64,000 nt of DNA, from positions 853,860-917,859 of the forward strand of contig NZ_KE356561.1 of NCBI RefSeq assembly GCF_000415985.1, in the 5' to 3' direction. The translations under genes were made by a program, and so were the position numbers. The DNA comes from Haloquadratum walsbyi J07HQW2. GTDB lineage: Archaea; Halobacteriota; Halobacteria; Halobacteriales; Haloferacaceae. Each line of letters begins with the position of its first letter. Position 1 is the first letter of the stretch. Positions 1-9,528 of this stretch are shown here, piece after piece. The notes under the pieces were generated by a model. It was not told where the DNA came from and searched no databases. It saw only the letters and a program-made list of their open reading frames with translations.

Positions 1-1178
1 GCGGCAGATGGATCTGCAGGTGTCTCAGTCGCCTCAGGATCGACTGCAGATTGTGAGTCATCAGTGCCCCCAAGAACTGCATCAATCGACCATCGACCTG
101 CTCCGGTGATGAGAAGCGCTGATGCAAGTCCAAACAGTGAGATATGTGCAAGAACAGGATCATCGGGGAGACCAAACAGTGTTGTTGTAAAGAGAACAAA
201 TGACACTGCTGAAGCCATCCGAGCAAACGCACCGACAAAAAGCACGGTCCCAACAGCCATTTCGGTAATACCGGCACCAATAATCCATAATTCTGGACTT
301 ACTGGGACGACGGCAGTTAAGTTGTATTTTGCAACTACTGCAGCAGCGTCGCCAGGATTCATAATTTTTTGTGTTAGACCGAGGTAGATGAAGGAAATTC
401 CAAGACCAACACGAATCACCACCGGGACAAGCCATCTGTACCCCGATACCCACTCCACGAATGGGACAGCAACTGCACGATAAAACGGATCAATTCGTGA
501 ATAAACTGTATCCTCAGCCGCAAGTCGTGCCACAACTTGATCCGCGCTCGGTCGACCACCACCTAGCAGTGCAATCGCAGTAAGTGCAGGCACATACTCA
601 AATGCCAATAGTAAGCTGGGCTCCAACATGAGTCCAACGCTGTAGCCGGCGAGTGAGACAAACGCCATCAGCCGCGTGCCGAATCCAAAGAGAAGCAAAA
701 ACCCAGTCGTGACCCCGAACAGTCGGACAAATACGGGAGGACCAAGCGTGACAGCTGGTGAGAAAAAGTATCCGGAGAATCCAGCCCCAACGAGCGGAAG
801 CCCGACACTCAACCGAAGAAGCCAGGAAAGAAGATCGCGGTATTCTCCCATCGTCCGGCGAAAAACAGCGAGATCGCGTCGAAATGGGCGTATCTGTAGA
901 TACAACGTCACCCCAACGATACCAAAGAGACCACCACCAGCTAGAAGTATGAGATTAAATGGGTTTGTTAGAGCACGACCCAGAAATTCAGCAACAGCAA
1001 CTGGGTTCCCTCCAGGTGTGACATATCTTACATGTGCGCTTACTCGACCAGTCGCAAGCACGAGTGGTGCCATGAGACATAGCGACAGTATCAGACCCAA
1101 GCGTAACCGTATGCATCTATCTCCCCACAGGCACAACTGCCGTCGCAGTTGCGATTGTGACTCTGATTTGCCTGACAT
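1..1178 (-). CDS. DoxX-family / multi-TM membrane protein (3' end off the window); missed by ORF track because it is truncated
   Basis: Manual reverse-strand translation gives an open frame starting MSGKSESQSQLRRQLCLWGD and continuing ...VIRVGLGISFIYLGLTQKIMNPGDAAAVVAKYNLTAVVPVSPELWIIGAGITEMAVGTVLFVGAFARMASAVSFVLFTTTLFGLPDDP..., DoxX-like with many TM helices; no stop before window start. Confidence 0.75.
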   Translation of the reverse strand, partial: MSGKSESQSQLRRQLCLWGDRCIRLRLGLILSLCLMAPLVLATGRVSAHVRYVTPGGNPVAVAEFLGRALTNPFNLILLAGGGLFGIVGVTLYLQIRPFRRDLAVFRRTMGEYRDLLSWLLRLSVGLPLVGAGFSGYFFSPAVTLGPPVFVRLFGVTTGFLLLFGFGTRLMAFVSLAGYSVGLMLEPSLLLAFEYVPALTAIALLGGGRPSADQVVARLAAEDTVYSRIDPFYRAVAVPFVEWVSGYRWLVPVVIRVGLGISFIYLGLTQKIMNPGDAAAVVAKYNLTAVVPVSPELWIIGAGITEMAVGTVLFVGAFARMASAVSFVLFTTTLFGLPDDPVLAHISLFGLASALLITGAGRWSIDAVLGGTDDSQSAVDPEATETPADPSA

Positions 1179-1418
1179 ATCAACCACGATGGTCCGATAA
1201 GAATTAAATTCACTGGCGAATGATTATTTATGGTATTTACTTTCCAGTAGGAATGTCTCAGAATATGTAAATATATGATATTAGTTATACGGATAACTGA
1301 CTCTATGGAAATCCTATTTTTCAGACATATTTTTAGATCAAACAGCAGATCAATGAGTGGTGCGTATGAATCAACGTATGATTTTTTATAATTTCTGTGA
1401 ATTCGTATCTACAGAAAG

Positions 1419-1979
1419 TCAATCTTGATACGCAATACGAACTTGTTTCCACTTTCCAGTCGATTCAAGATGAGTTTGTAACTCATCAGCATACGCTTGT
1501 GCAAGGTTCTCAGCCGCCTCAAGACGCTCCTCGTCACTCCCATCGTCGCCTCCAAGTCCCAAGACACCTTTTATTGATTCGACGACACCACCGCCAGGAT
1601 TTCTACCGCTATCCCCTGGTGACCCTCCCATTTGTGACATCTGTGATCGAACAGTGTCAAGTTCAGGCATAATCTGCGAGAGGTTTTCTGTATCTGCAAT
1701 AAGTCGCGCTGTCTCGGGGTTATCTGCATTTTCAATATCAAGTTCAGTGGCAGTCATGATTAGCCCCCACTCTTGATTCGAAAATTCTGAGGCAGTGACA
1801 CGATCATTGAATTCCCTGTCAACCGTCATCCGATCGCCGACAATACTGTCGGTCCACTCAGACATATCTCCGCGTAAGTCACTAGCTGTGTTGAGCGTTT
1901 CCCCACTGTGTTCTTCTATTTCATCTATTGTGCCCGAGCTCACAGCGGTAGCAGCGCGGAAGTCCACGGCTTTAGCCAT
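1419..1979 (-). CDS. Conserved haloarchaeal hypothetical protein (alternative upstream start at 2072)
   Basis: Acidic ORF MAKAVDFRAATAVSSGTIDEIEEHSGETL...; the longer 5' extension in the ORF track runs into transposon-like sequence. Confidence 0.55.
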   Translation of the reverse strand: MAKAVDFRAATAVSSGTIDEIEEHSGETLNTASDLRGDMSEWTDSIVGDRMTVDREFNDRVTASEFSNQEWGLIMTATELDIENADNPETARLIADTENLSQIMPELDTVRSQMSQMGGSPGDSGRNPGGGVVESIKGVLGLGGDDGSDEERLEAAENLAQAYADELQTHLESTGKWKQVRIAYQD

Positions 1980-2083
1980 GGGAGCAAGCGCGTACACTCC
2001 GTGAGACACACCACCGAAGACAACAGTGCTGACTCTCCAACACCATTCAAACAGAGAATAAAGAATAGGCATTACTGAGAGAG

Positions 2084-2623
2084 ATGGTGTGGGACATAAC
2101 TCAACTCGAACGGTTCGGGTTTGGGTTCGACTCGACGTGCCTGACGACCGCGAGAGTGATATCCACGCCACCAACAATCGAGGAGTTAGCACAAATTCGA
2201 AAACGCATTAGCGACAGCAAGAAGTTTCAACAATGGGCGTTCAACGCGCTGCAAAAACAGGTAGAGTGCAAGTCGGAACAAGTTGGCATCGTCGCTGAGA
2301 ACGTCGAGCCAACAATGCTCGAAATGTTGTGGATGCACGCTCGTAGAAAACCGCGATGGTCAGCACTTCGAGTACTTATACTGTGTGGATACGCGACAAA
2401 CACGGATTACAACGCGGCAAAGAACGTGGCGCTGGCACGGAATTTATTGGTGACACTCCAGCAAAGGCAGGGGCAGAAGTCCGTTGCTGGAGAGGCGTTC
2501 TGTCAGTACGCCCTCAACTCGGGGATTGTGACCGTAAGTGCTAGTAAAGTGACATCCAATACGTTCGTATCGGTGGAACGAGAGTCCATCAACAAGCCAA
2601 CGGCTTCAGCCGTGGGTAGCTGA
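2084..2623 (+). pseudogene. tnpB: Decayed C-terminal fragment of an IS1341/IS605-type TnpB
   Basis: Encodes ...VGIVAENVEPT...CGYATNTDYNAAKNVALARN...GQKSVAGEAFCQYALNSGIVT..., the TnpB zinc-ribbon/RuvC-III C-terminal region, with frame disruption around the zinc finger and no N-terminal half. Confidence 0.75.
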
Positions 2624-2726
2624 TTGAAGACTAACAGTCAAAAAATAGATTATTCCAAACTACAAATTGAGCCGGCGATACAATAGAGTGAAAAAGGTAA
2701 TCTATCGTAGCTATTATTACTATGAT

Positions 2727-4208
2727 ATGGACCGCTATGATCGTCTTTATGCTCTTTATGAAAACTTCTCAACAGACACATTGCGGGACCGGCAGAATTT
2801 CATAGATCTGTTTCCGCCTGTTGATTCACGTGTTGCACTTGAGTACTGGGAAGATGCGCATAATGAATTGCAGGCTCAAAAAAATGAGATCCACGATGCA
2901 TTCGCCAGTGGGCGATATGCTGAGAGTGATACTGAAGATTTTCATCAATATGACGCATCAGTAGATCAAGAGAGTAATGACGATACATCGATACAGACGA
3001 CCGAGAACGTAGCAGTTGAAGCTAAAACAATGGCTACAGTCGCTTCACAAGCAACACGTGAACAAGCGTTCACCGCACTTGATCTCTGCATGAAATATCA
3101 GCGGAAAGTAAATGCCCTTGTGCTTGACGTTGATGAGACGCTTCGTTCCGCTGGTGGGACGGACAATGAGATTCCTCGTGAGACATTGCATCATCTGACA
3201 GAGATTCATGAAGCCGGTCTTCCAATTATCATCTGCACAGGACAGACTCTTGAAAATGTCAAAGGATTCGCTATCCAGGGGCTTGGAAGTGAATTGGTTC
3301 ACTCGGGCGATCTTAGCATTGTGTATGAGGCAGGAACGGGTGTATTCACGCCAGGGCATGGCTCAGACACCAAGCGACTTCTCTATGCAGAGTTGGACTC
3401 AGAGATTCGATCGATCTTCACACAGATTCGCTCACAAGTGCTTCCGGAAGCACCAGAGACGATACAGCGATCAGCACACCTCCAGGGGAATGAATTCAAT
3501 ATTACGTTGAAACCTAATTATGAGACTGGAAGTGACGCAGCCGAGACAGTGATTGATGATGGACTCTGCTATCTAATTGATCTCCTTGGAAATATCGTCG
3601 CGGAGGCTATCGATATGGATGATGAGACGGTCAACTCAATACAAAACGACACGGCGGCTACTGTGGATCTATCTGCGATCTTAGACGACGCTTCTGGGAA
3701 TGAAAATAATCCAAAAACACAGTCTGAAACAACTCACGGTATCGGTGCACTGTGGGCGCGAGCCTACTATGCATCTGCTGACCCGGAAATCGCAACTGTC
3801 CTCGCAGAGACAGATGCAGCATCAATAATTGAGATAGATTCGATTCCTACACCCGTTCGTGTGCGCTTCGATCGGATCGATGTTGCATATTATCATGCTG
3901 ATGCAGCTGAGATTGGGTCACTCGATTTAGACAAACCAACTGGTGTGCAAGCAGCACTTGACGTGCTTGATATTTCAGACCCATTTACGCTTATTATGGG
4001 TGATAGTAAGTCGGATCTCCGGATCATGGAGTGGGCTCAAACGCACAAAACGGGTATTGCTGCTGCGCCGCGACACGCATCAGCACGTGTGGTAGAGCAT
4101 GTCCGGACGACAGACGATCTCATCTATGAACCGGGTGATGCGGCATCGATCCTCCGCGTTATTTCTGTCCTCAATCAGCTTGATCCGGCAGAATATGACC
4201 CGTCCTAG
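2727..4208 (+). CDS. HAD-superfamily hydrolase with extra N-terminal domain (alternative TTG start 2667)
   Basis: LVLDVDETLRSAGG (HAD motif I-like), IIICTGQTLENVKG, LIMGDSKSDLRIMEWA (motif IV-like). Confidence 0.75.
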   Translation: MDRYDRLYALYENFSTDTLRDRQNFIDLFPPVDSRVALEYWEDAHNELQAQKNEIHDAFASGRYAESDTEDFHQYDASVDQESNDDTSIQTTENVAVEAKTMATVASQATREQAFTALDLCMKYQRKVNALVLDVDETLRSAGGTDNEIPRETLHHLTEIHEAGLPIIICTGQTLENVKGFAIQGLGSELVHSGDLSIVYEAGTGVFTPGHGSDTKRLLYAELDSEIRSIFTQIRSQVLPEAPETIQRSAHLQGNEFNITLKPNYETGSDAAETVIDDGLCYLIDLLGNIVAEAIDMDDETVNSIQNDTAATVDLSAILDDASGNENNPKTQSETTHGIGALWARAYYASADPEIATVLAETDAASIIEIDSIPTPVRVRFDRIDVAYYHADAAEIGSLDLDKPTGVQAALDVLDISDPFTLIMGDSKSDLRIMEWAQTHKTGIAAAPRHASARVVEHVRTTDDLIYEPGDAASILRVISVLNQLDPAEYDPS

Positions 4209-4372
4209 ATTAAATTCATAATTCGCCTTTTCTTACTGATCGTATCTATACAGTGGTGGCAGGCAATTTTCTCAGAGATTACTCGTGATTGCAAAGCGGT
4301 ATACAGCAGTCGTAACAGCCGGCAGACGGGAGTTCTCGGAAGATTTACGTTTTTTCGAGTAAATGTAGTGAT

Positions 4373-5611
4373 ATGAGCAAGGACTACACCGATCTTCATG
4401 ACCCAAACGCGGAGTATACAATGCGTGAGCTTTCCGCAGAGACAATGGGCGTGACAGCATCACGAGGGAGCAAGCGGGATATTGAGATTACTGACGTCCA
4501 AACGACGATGATTGACGGCAATTTCCCATGGACACTTGTCCGCGTGTATACCGACGCTGGGATTGTTGGAACCGGTGAGGCATATTGGGGTGCAGGCGTA
4601 CCAGAGTTGATTGAGCGGATGACGCCGATGATTATTGGTGAAAACCCGCTTGATATTGACCGGCTATACGAACATCTGATACAGAAGATGTCAGGTGAAG
4701 GGACGATTGAGGGGGTTAGCGTCACTGCAATTTCTGGAATCGAACTTGCACTACATGACCTTGCCGGGAAGATTCTGCAAGTGCCAGCTTATCAACTACT
4801 TGGCGGGAAATACCGCGATGCGATGCGTGTTTACTGTGATTGCCATACCGAAGCTGAAGCTGATCCAGAGGCATGTGCAATCGAGGCAGAGCGGGTTGTC
4901 GAAGAACTTGGATATGATGCATTGAAGTTTGATCTCGACGTCTCATCCGGGCTAGAGAAAGATCGTGCAAACCGACATCTCCGCCCAGGTGAAATTCGGC
5001 ATAAAGTCGATATTGTCGAAGCGGTTTCAGAGCGCGTCAAAGACCGTGCAGATGTTGCCTTTGATTGCCATTGGACGTTCTCTGGTGGATCTGCAAAACG
5101 ACTCGCGGACGCGATTGAGGAGTATGATGTGTGGTGGCTTGAAGATCCTGTCCCTCCGGAGAATCTTGAGGTGCAAGAATCCGTCACAGACTCAACGATC
5201 ACGCCAATTGCTGTTGGTGAAAACCGTTATCGTGTCACTGAGCAACGACGACTGATCGAAAGCCAGGCAGTCGATATCATTGCACCAGATCTGCCCAAGG
5301 TTGGGGGCATGCGAGAGACTCGAAAGATTGCCGATGTAGCGAATCAATACTACATTCCGGTAGCAATGCATAATGTCTCATCACCAATTGCAACGGTCGC
5401 AGCTACGCATGTTGGTGCTGCGATTCCAAATGCGCTTGCTGTCGAGTATCATTCATATGATCTTGGATGGTGGGAAGATCTTGTTGAAGAGTCTGTCATA
5501 GAAGATGGGTATATTACGGTTCCAGAAGCGCCTGGATTGGGTGTAACGCTTGATATGGACACTGTGGCAGCACACATGGTTGAGGGTGAGACGCTATTTG
5601 ATGAGGTCTAA
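4373..5611 (+). CDS. Enolase-superfamily sugar-acid dehydratase (D-gluconate/D-xylonate dehydratase-like)
   Basis: 412 aa mandelate-racemase/muconate-lactonizing fold motifs: VSVTAISGIELALHDLAGK, LKFDLDV, AFDCHWTFSGG, WWLEDPVPPEN, VGENRYR. Confidence 0.85.
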   Translation: MSKDYTDLHDPNAEYTMRELSAETMGVTASRGSKRDIEITDVQTTMIDGNFPWTLVRVYTDAGIVGTGEAYWGAGVPELIERMTPMIIGENPLDIDRLYEHLIQKMSGEGTIEGVSVTAISGIELALHDLAGKILQVPAYQLLGGKYRDAMRVYCDCHTEAEADPEACAIEAERVVEELGYDALKFDLDVSSGLEKDRANRHLRPGEIRHKVDIVEAVSERVKDRADVAFDCHWTFSGGSAKRLADAIEEYDVWWLEDPVPPENLEVQESVTDSTITPIAVGENRYRVTEQRRLIESQAVDIIAPDLPKVGGMRETRKIADVANQYYIPVAMHNVSSPIATVAATHVGAAIPNALAVEYHSYDLGWWEDLVEESVIEDGYITVPEAPGLGVTLDMDTVAAHMVEGETLFDEV

Positions 5612-5683
5612 TCTCACGTAGCTACAATTAACGAACGTTACTTTGAGTCACTAATAATACGATTTTATGAAAAAAAGGGTAAA

Positions 5684-5722
5684 AACCCCGACCCGCCCTT
5701 CAGGCTGGGGAGGATGTCAACA
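5684..5722 (-). mobile_element. Solo transposon end (IS1341/PATE-type left-end remnant)
   Basis: Reverse complement reads gttgacatcctccccagcctgaagggcgggtcggggttttt; shares TTGACATCCTCC with the palindromic left end at 8813. Confidence 0.5.
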
Positions 5723-5825
5723 TAGTATAAAGCGGTGTGAAATGACGTGTATGATTCTCAAAGTATAATCTCTTTACTGCTGTCTCTATTGATAGCACTG
5801 ACAGTATTGCTATTATCCATGTCAG

Positions 5826-6545
5826 TCACGACATACTTGCAAGCATATCGCGTGTATCATCTGCTGCGAGTCGGATTGTGTATGTTGCGACGGCTATTGC
5901 AGCATTCCGGTCAACTTCGGTCGTGCATCGCGTTGTGAGGAGTTCAAGCCCATCATCAAGAACTTTCTCTGTCTCCTCAAAAAGATCGGTGAATAGCGCA
6001 GCTGCCGGATTCTCCTGCGCTTCAGGCACAATATCACCGCCAGAATTGTCAACAGATGTGCCTGAGTGAGACTCAAAAAATGAAATAAGTTGTGCATGTG
6101 TCCGAAGACTCGCAAGTGGTCGACCAACCATCCCAGATGCAATCCGCTGTATCGTTGTTTCACGCTCACGAAGATACGCATGCATTGGTCCCGGAGGCTC
6201 CTGAGTGTGCACTTTCTGATCGATATCATAACCACCACTGCTATTGCTGCTGTCACCATCGGATTTTATTATTGCATCCATCGCCGCAGTAACGCGGTCA
6301 TAATGCGTGCGCTCTTGTTCAACGACGCTCTCAAACGCTATTTTAACATCAGTATCGGACTCGTCGCTAATCCAGGTCTCAAATGTAATTGCTGCTGCGT
6401 GTTCGCTTGCAGCTGCGGTTTCGAGAAGTGTCTGTGTTGTTGGCTCGCCACCGGCTGCTGCACGGAGAAACTCATCTGAATCAAGTTGTTCAAGTGCACG
6501 CTCTGCTTCAGTCTCGATTTTGCGTTTGAATGTTTGCGCGTTCAT
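5826..6545 (-). CDS. Ferritin/rubrerythrin-like conserved haloarchaeal protein
   Basis: MNAQTFKRKIETEAERALEQLDSDEFLRAAAGGEPTTQTLLETAAASEHAAAITFETW...VEQERTHYDRV; helical, Glu/His-containing. Confidence 0.55.
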   Translation of the reverse strand: MNAQTFKRKIETEAERALEQLDSDEFLRAAAGGEPTTQTLLETAAASEHAAAITFETWISDESDTDVKIAFESVVEQERTHYDRVTAAMDAIIKSDGDSSNSSGGYDIDQKVHTQEPPGPMHAYLRERETTIQRIASGMVGRPLASLRTHAQLISFFESHSGTSVDNSGGDIVPEAQENPAAALFTDLFEETEKVLDDGLELLTTRCTTEVDRNAAIAVATYTIRLAADDTRDMLASMS

Positions 6546-6777
6546 ATTGAAACAAGCACATAGAGTTACCTGATAGTTACTGTCAAGCAATGATTGATGA
6601 TGCATGATTATTTACTGAGATGAATATAACTGAATGCGTTAGCTAACGAACCGTCTCTATGACTCCGTTGCGCTCTGCTGGGAGATATAGTAGGTTGATT
6701 GTATTTTGATCATCACTCAACATCACACTCGAGTCATTCAGAATACGCTAGTTAGTATCAGAAATTGGCAATCGGAA

Positions 6778-7101
6778 TTAATCATCTGCAGCCATGTCCG
6801 GCTGAGTAGCATCCTGTTCAATGCTCGGCGGATAGACACCCCGACGAATCTTAAGATCGGTTTGTGGTCGTGCCATACATGTAAGTGCATAATCATCTCG
6901 CTCAGCTTCAGAAAGACCACGTGCTGCCGGTTGGACGACGTCCCCCTCAACAATCTCAGCGGAGCATGCTAGACACATGCCAACGCGACAGGAATATTCT
7001 TGAGCGATTCCTGCATCGATACAAGCTTTAAGAATCGTCTGTTTATCTGACACTTCAATCGTCTCTCCAGCATCAAGAAACTCAACCGTATATTCCGTCA
7101 T
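6778..7101 (-). CDS. 2Fe-2S ferredoxin
   Basis: MTEYTVEFLDAGETIEVSDKQTILKACIDAGIAQEYSCRVGMCLACSAEIVEGDV...YALTCMARP: plant-type CX4-5CX2C...C pattern. Confidence 0.9.
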   Translation of the reverse strand: MTEYTVEFLDAGETIEVSDKQTILKACIDAGIAQEYSCRVGMCLACSAEIVEGDVVQPAARGLSEAERDDYALTCMARPQTDLKIRRGVYPPSIEQDATQPDMAADD

Positions 7102-7253
7102 ATAGCTCAGTTTGACCGATGGTGTCAAAACTCTTTATAAACCGGGGCTTGCTCTCCGCATCACAAATGCGTATTATGAAGTATAATAATTGAGGGGCGT
7201 TCACTAATGTTATTTAGCTTACTTTAATCACTCAGATATAATGACGTAGCAAA

Positions 7254-7676
7254 TTATCGACGGATCAAGAAGAAGAGCCATCGCATAACAGTCACAGCAA
7301 CAGCACCAGTGGTGAGGGCAACAACAACGAATGTAAGCCCAGCTCCGCCTTCAAATAATGGCGTAGCTCGAAGTGTAACTCCAACGATTGCAGCAGGAAT
7401 CCACGCACGAACCCCAAGTGGAATCGCAGCCTTTGCCGATTCTGCGGCACCAGCAGAGTAGGCACCGATTAATGGACTTATCACAACCCACCCAATTAAA
7501 AACGGGAGTACGGTTAGCCCCCACTCGATTGGGGCAACTGAAAGATACTCAATTCCATTATGAAAGATAACACCGAGAGTAAGAACCGCAGATATTCCCA
7601 GTATGTCTCCAATTACTAGAGGATACGCACCAGGATCAATGCGTCGTGTGAGAAACGACTCCTCAGAATGTGCCAT
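7254..7676 (-). CDS. DUF3054 family membrane protein
   Basis: DPGAYPLVIGDILGISAVLTLGVIFHNG...PFLIGWVVISPLIGAY; 4 TM pattern typical of DUF3054. Confidence 0.75.
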   Translation of the reverse strand: MAHSEESFLTRRIDPGAYPLVIGDILGISAVLTLGVIFHNGIEYLSVAPIEWGLTVLPFLIGWVVISPLIGAYSAGAAESAKAAIPLGVRAWIPAAIVGVTLRATPLFEGGAGLTFVVVALTTGAVAVTVMRWLFFLIRR

Positions 7677-7761
7677 ATTATTAGATATGACCGGTGGTTA
7701 ATGTCTTTCCCGGATTTATATTTCTGAGTGTATGTAGCAATATATCACTACCAATATCAGC

Positions 7762-7832
7762 AGTGAATTACCCTACTCGCTCACGGCTGACGCCGGTCGC
7801 TGCTTGAAGCCGGGGGCTTAGCGCCTACGAAC
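7762..7832 (-). mobile_element. Miniature (MITE-like) derivative: left end fused to right end of the tnpB element family at 34244 and 50791
   Basis: Reverse complement: gtaggcgctaagcccccggcttcaagcagcgaccggcgtcagccgtgagcgagtagggtaattcac; matches element left end (gtaggcgctaagccccc) and right end (gagtggggtggggtagttcac). Confidence 0.65.
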
Positions 7833-7875
7833 TGCTAATTCAACGGATCAGAAATACTCGACGTCCACAATATTA

Positions 7876-8463
7876 TTATTTTACACGACCAACGACAATA
7901 TACTCAAACCCATCATCAACTAAATTTGAGGTCATCTTAATCGAATCCAATTCATCGCACAACTCAGCGGGGGTCCAGAATGTCGATGAGAACCCAATCT
8001 GATGCTCGCCCCACACGAGCGCCCGCCCGAGAATGCTCGTCGGGTCAAATTCCTGAATAATCACAATCCCGCCTGGGGAGATGACGCGGGCAATTTCTGT
8101 GAGCGCACGCTCTGGAGTGGGAATGTGATGAAGTGCGTCAACAATTACAGCAGCATCGACTTCGTTGGTCGCTATTGGAAGGCGTCTTGCATCGCCAACA
8201 ACGACTGGGTGTCCGTCTGAGTCAGCATGTCTAAGCATGGCAATCGAAGTGTCGACAACGACGGCGTCAATTCCAAGCGTTCGCAATCCTGTGGCTGCTC
8301 GTCCAGTTCCACCACCGATATCAAGGACACGTTCAATGGGTCGATCAGCGACAACAAATGCATCTTTGAGTGAACTTGTCGGCGCTGATGGCATTACGGT
8401 AGCATAAACCCGTGCGATGCGATCGAAGAATCTGACGTCACCAGGACCGTATCGACCTGACAC
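7876..8463 (-). CDS. Class I SAM-dependent methyltransferase
   Basis: VLDIGGGTGRAATGL (motif I), VVGDARRLP, DAAVIVDALHHIPTPERALTEIARVISPGGIVIIQEF. Confidence 0.85.
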   Translation of the reverse strand: MSGRYGPGDVRFFDRIARVYATVMPSAPTSSLKDAFVVADRPIERVLDIGGGTGRAATGLRTLGIDAVVVDTSIAMLRHADSDGHPVVVGDARRLPIATNEVDAAVIVDALHHIPTPERALTEIARVISPGGIVIIQEFDPTSILGRALVWGEHQIGFSSTFWTPAELCDELDSIKMTSNLVDDGFEYIVVGRVK

Positions 8464-8744
8464 AATATATCATCTGGACGCTGTATACATGTTTCTTCGT
8501 GTTACCGCGAAAGCGGGCGAATTGCGACGCAATAGCCACTCAAATATCAATAAAACTATTAAGCTCAGATTGCCGTGCCAGATCAAGAATCGTAACTAAG
8601 CCAGGATCATGAAATATAGTATCGTATTCATCCTGACCCTCAGGAATTATATATTCCCCAAATTTCTATAAAGTCGACATTCGTTCAAAGAGTACGTTAG
8701 TAGCGATCGATATGCAGAGTTATCGTTGATACGACGACAAGCCC

Positions 8745-8782
8745 GTGAACTGCTCGGGGTCAAGCCCCGTGGCATTCGCCGT
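8745..8782 (-). mobile_element. Solo right-end remnant of IS1341-type element
   Basis: Reverse complement gcgaatgccacggggcttgaccccgagcagttcac; near-identical to 49128..49167 and resembles the end at 55814. Confidence 0.5.
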
Positions 8783-8812
8783 GTCCGCTGGCAAATTGCG
8801 TCGTTCTCATAT

Positions 8813-9440
8813 TTGACATCCTCCTCCGCGTAAACGCGGAGGAATCCTGAGCGTGAGCGTGAGTGTGAGTGTGAGTGTGAGTGTGAGTGGAGATTTCAAT
8901 TTTAGGGTTACAGTTCCACCGAACCCCAGTACAGTGAGAATCCGTGTGGGGTTCACGGACTGTCACGGGTAGAGTGGGACAGGACTGCTGACGATGGGAG
9001 TGCCAAGCCCAAGCCGCCCCGTCCCCGGGACTCCACTCCACTCCTATCCTCTCGTCCATCGTGTTCGGACTCCCACAGTTGGTTGTGCCGTGGGGAGTCC
9101 GGCAGACTTCGACAGACTTGGAGTGACTGTCTGTGGTGCTTCCAGCAGTCGGGCAAGGCACTGCATCGGTTCAGTATCGGACCCGACCGTTCACCAGACT
9201 GGGTCCGATTACTGTCTCATTGCTTGGGGCGGACAGGGCAGGCCGCCATCGTCATCGGAGGACTGGCGGCAATCACTCTGTTCTGAGCCTGATTCCTATC
9301 AGTACGTAGTGTTGCCTGTCGCTTTCAGTTGCGGATTGTCAATCTCACCGCAACTATCGCCGGGGAGATTACCTCCGAGTTGTCGGATTCAGCCTGTCCT
9401 GTCCTGTCCTGCGGCTGAAGCCGCAGGGATTCTCCTTGAC
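8813..9440 (+). mobile_element. PATE-like (palindrome-associated) non-autonomous element
   Basis: Left end ttgacatcctcctccgcgtaaacgcggaggaatcc (perfect hairpin CCTCCGCG-TAAA-CGCGGAGG); right end cctgcggctgaagccgcagggattctccttgac (perfect hairpin CCTGCGGCT-GA-AGCCGCAGG); GC-rich interior relative to flanks; no credible ORF. Confidence 0.7.
8849..8891 (+). repeat. (GTGAGY)n hexanucleotide tandem repeat
   Basis: gagcgtgagcgtgagtgtgagtgtgagtgtgagtgtgagtgg just inside the left palindrome. Confidence 0.9.
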
Positions 9441-9528
9441 CCTTATAATAGTAGCCAGGGTAAGCGAGGTAAGAAAATATTAGTATCATCATCGATGAAT
9501 TCTTTCGATTGAGTTACAATATTATACT

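Noticed and set aside
676-1200. 174-aa plus-strand ORF
   Set aside because: Antisense to the DoxX-like membrane protein frame; basic low-complexity composition atypical of haloarchaeal proteins.
8994-9512. ORFs of 67-172 aa inside the GC-rich 8.8-9.45 kb segment
   Set aside because: Pro/Ser/Arg-rich translations on both strands without family motifs; better explained as frame-open GC-rich interior of a PATE-like element.
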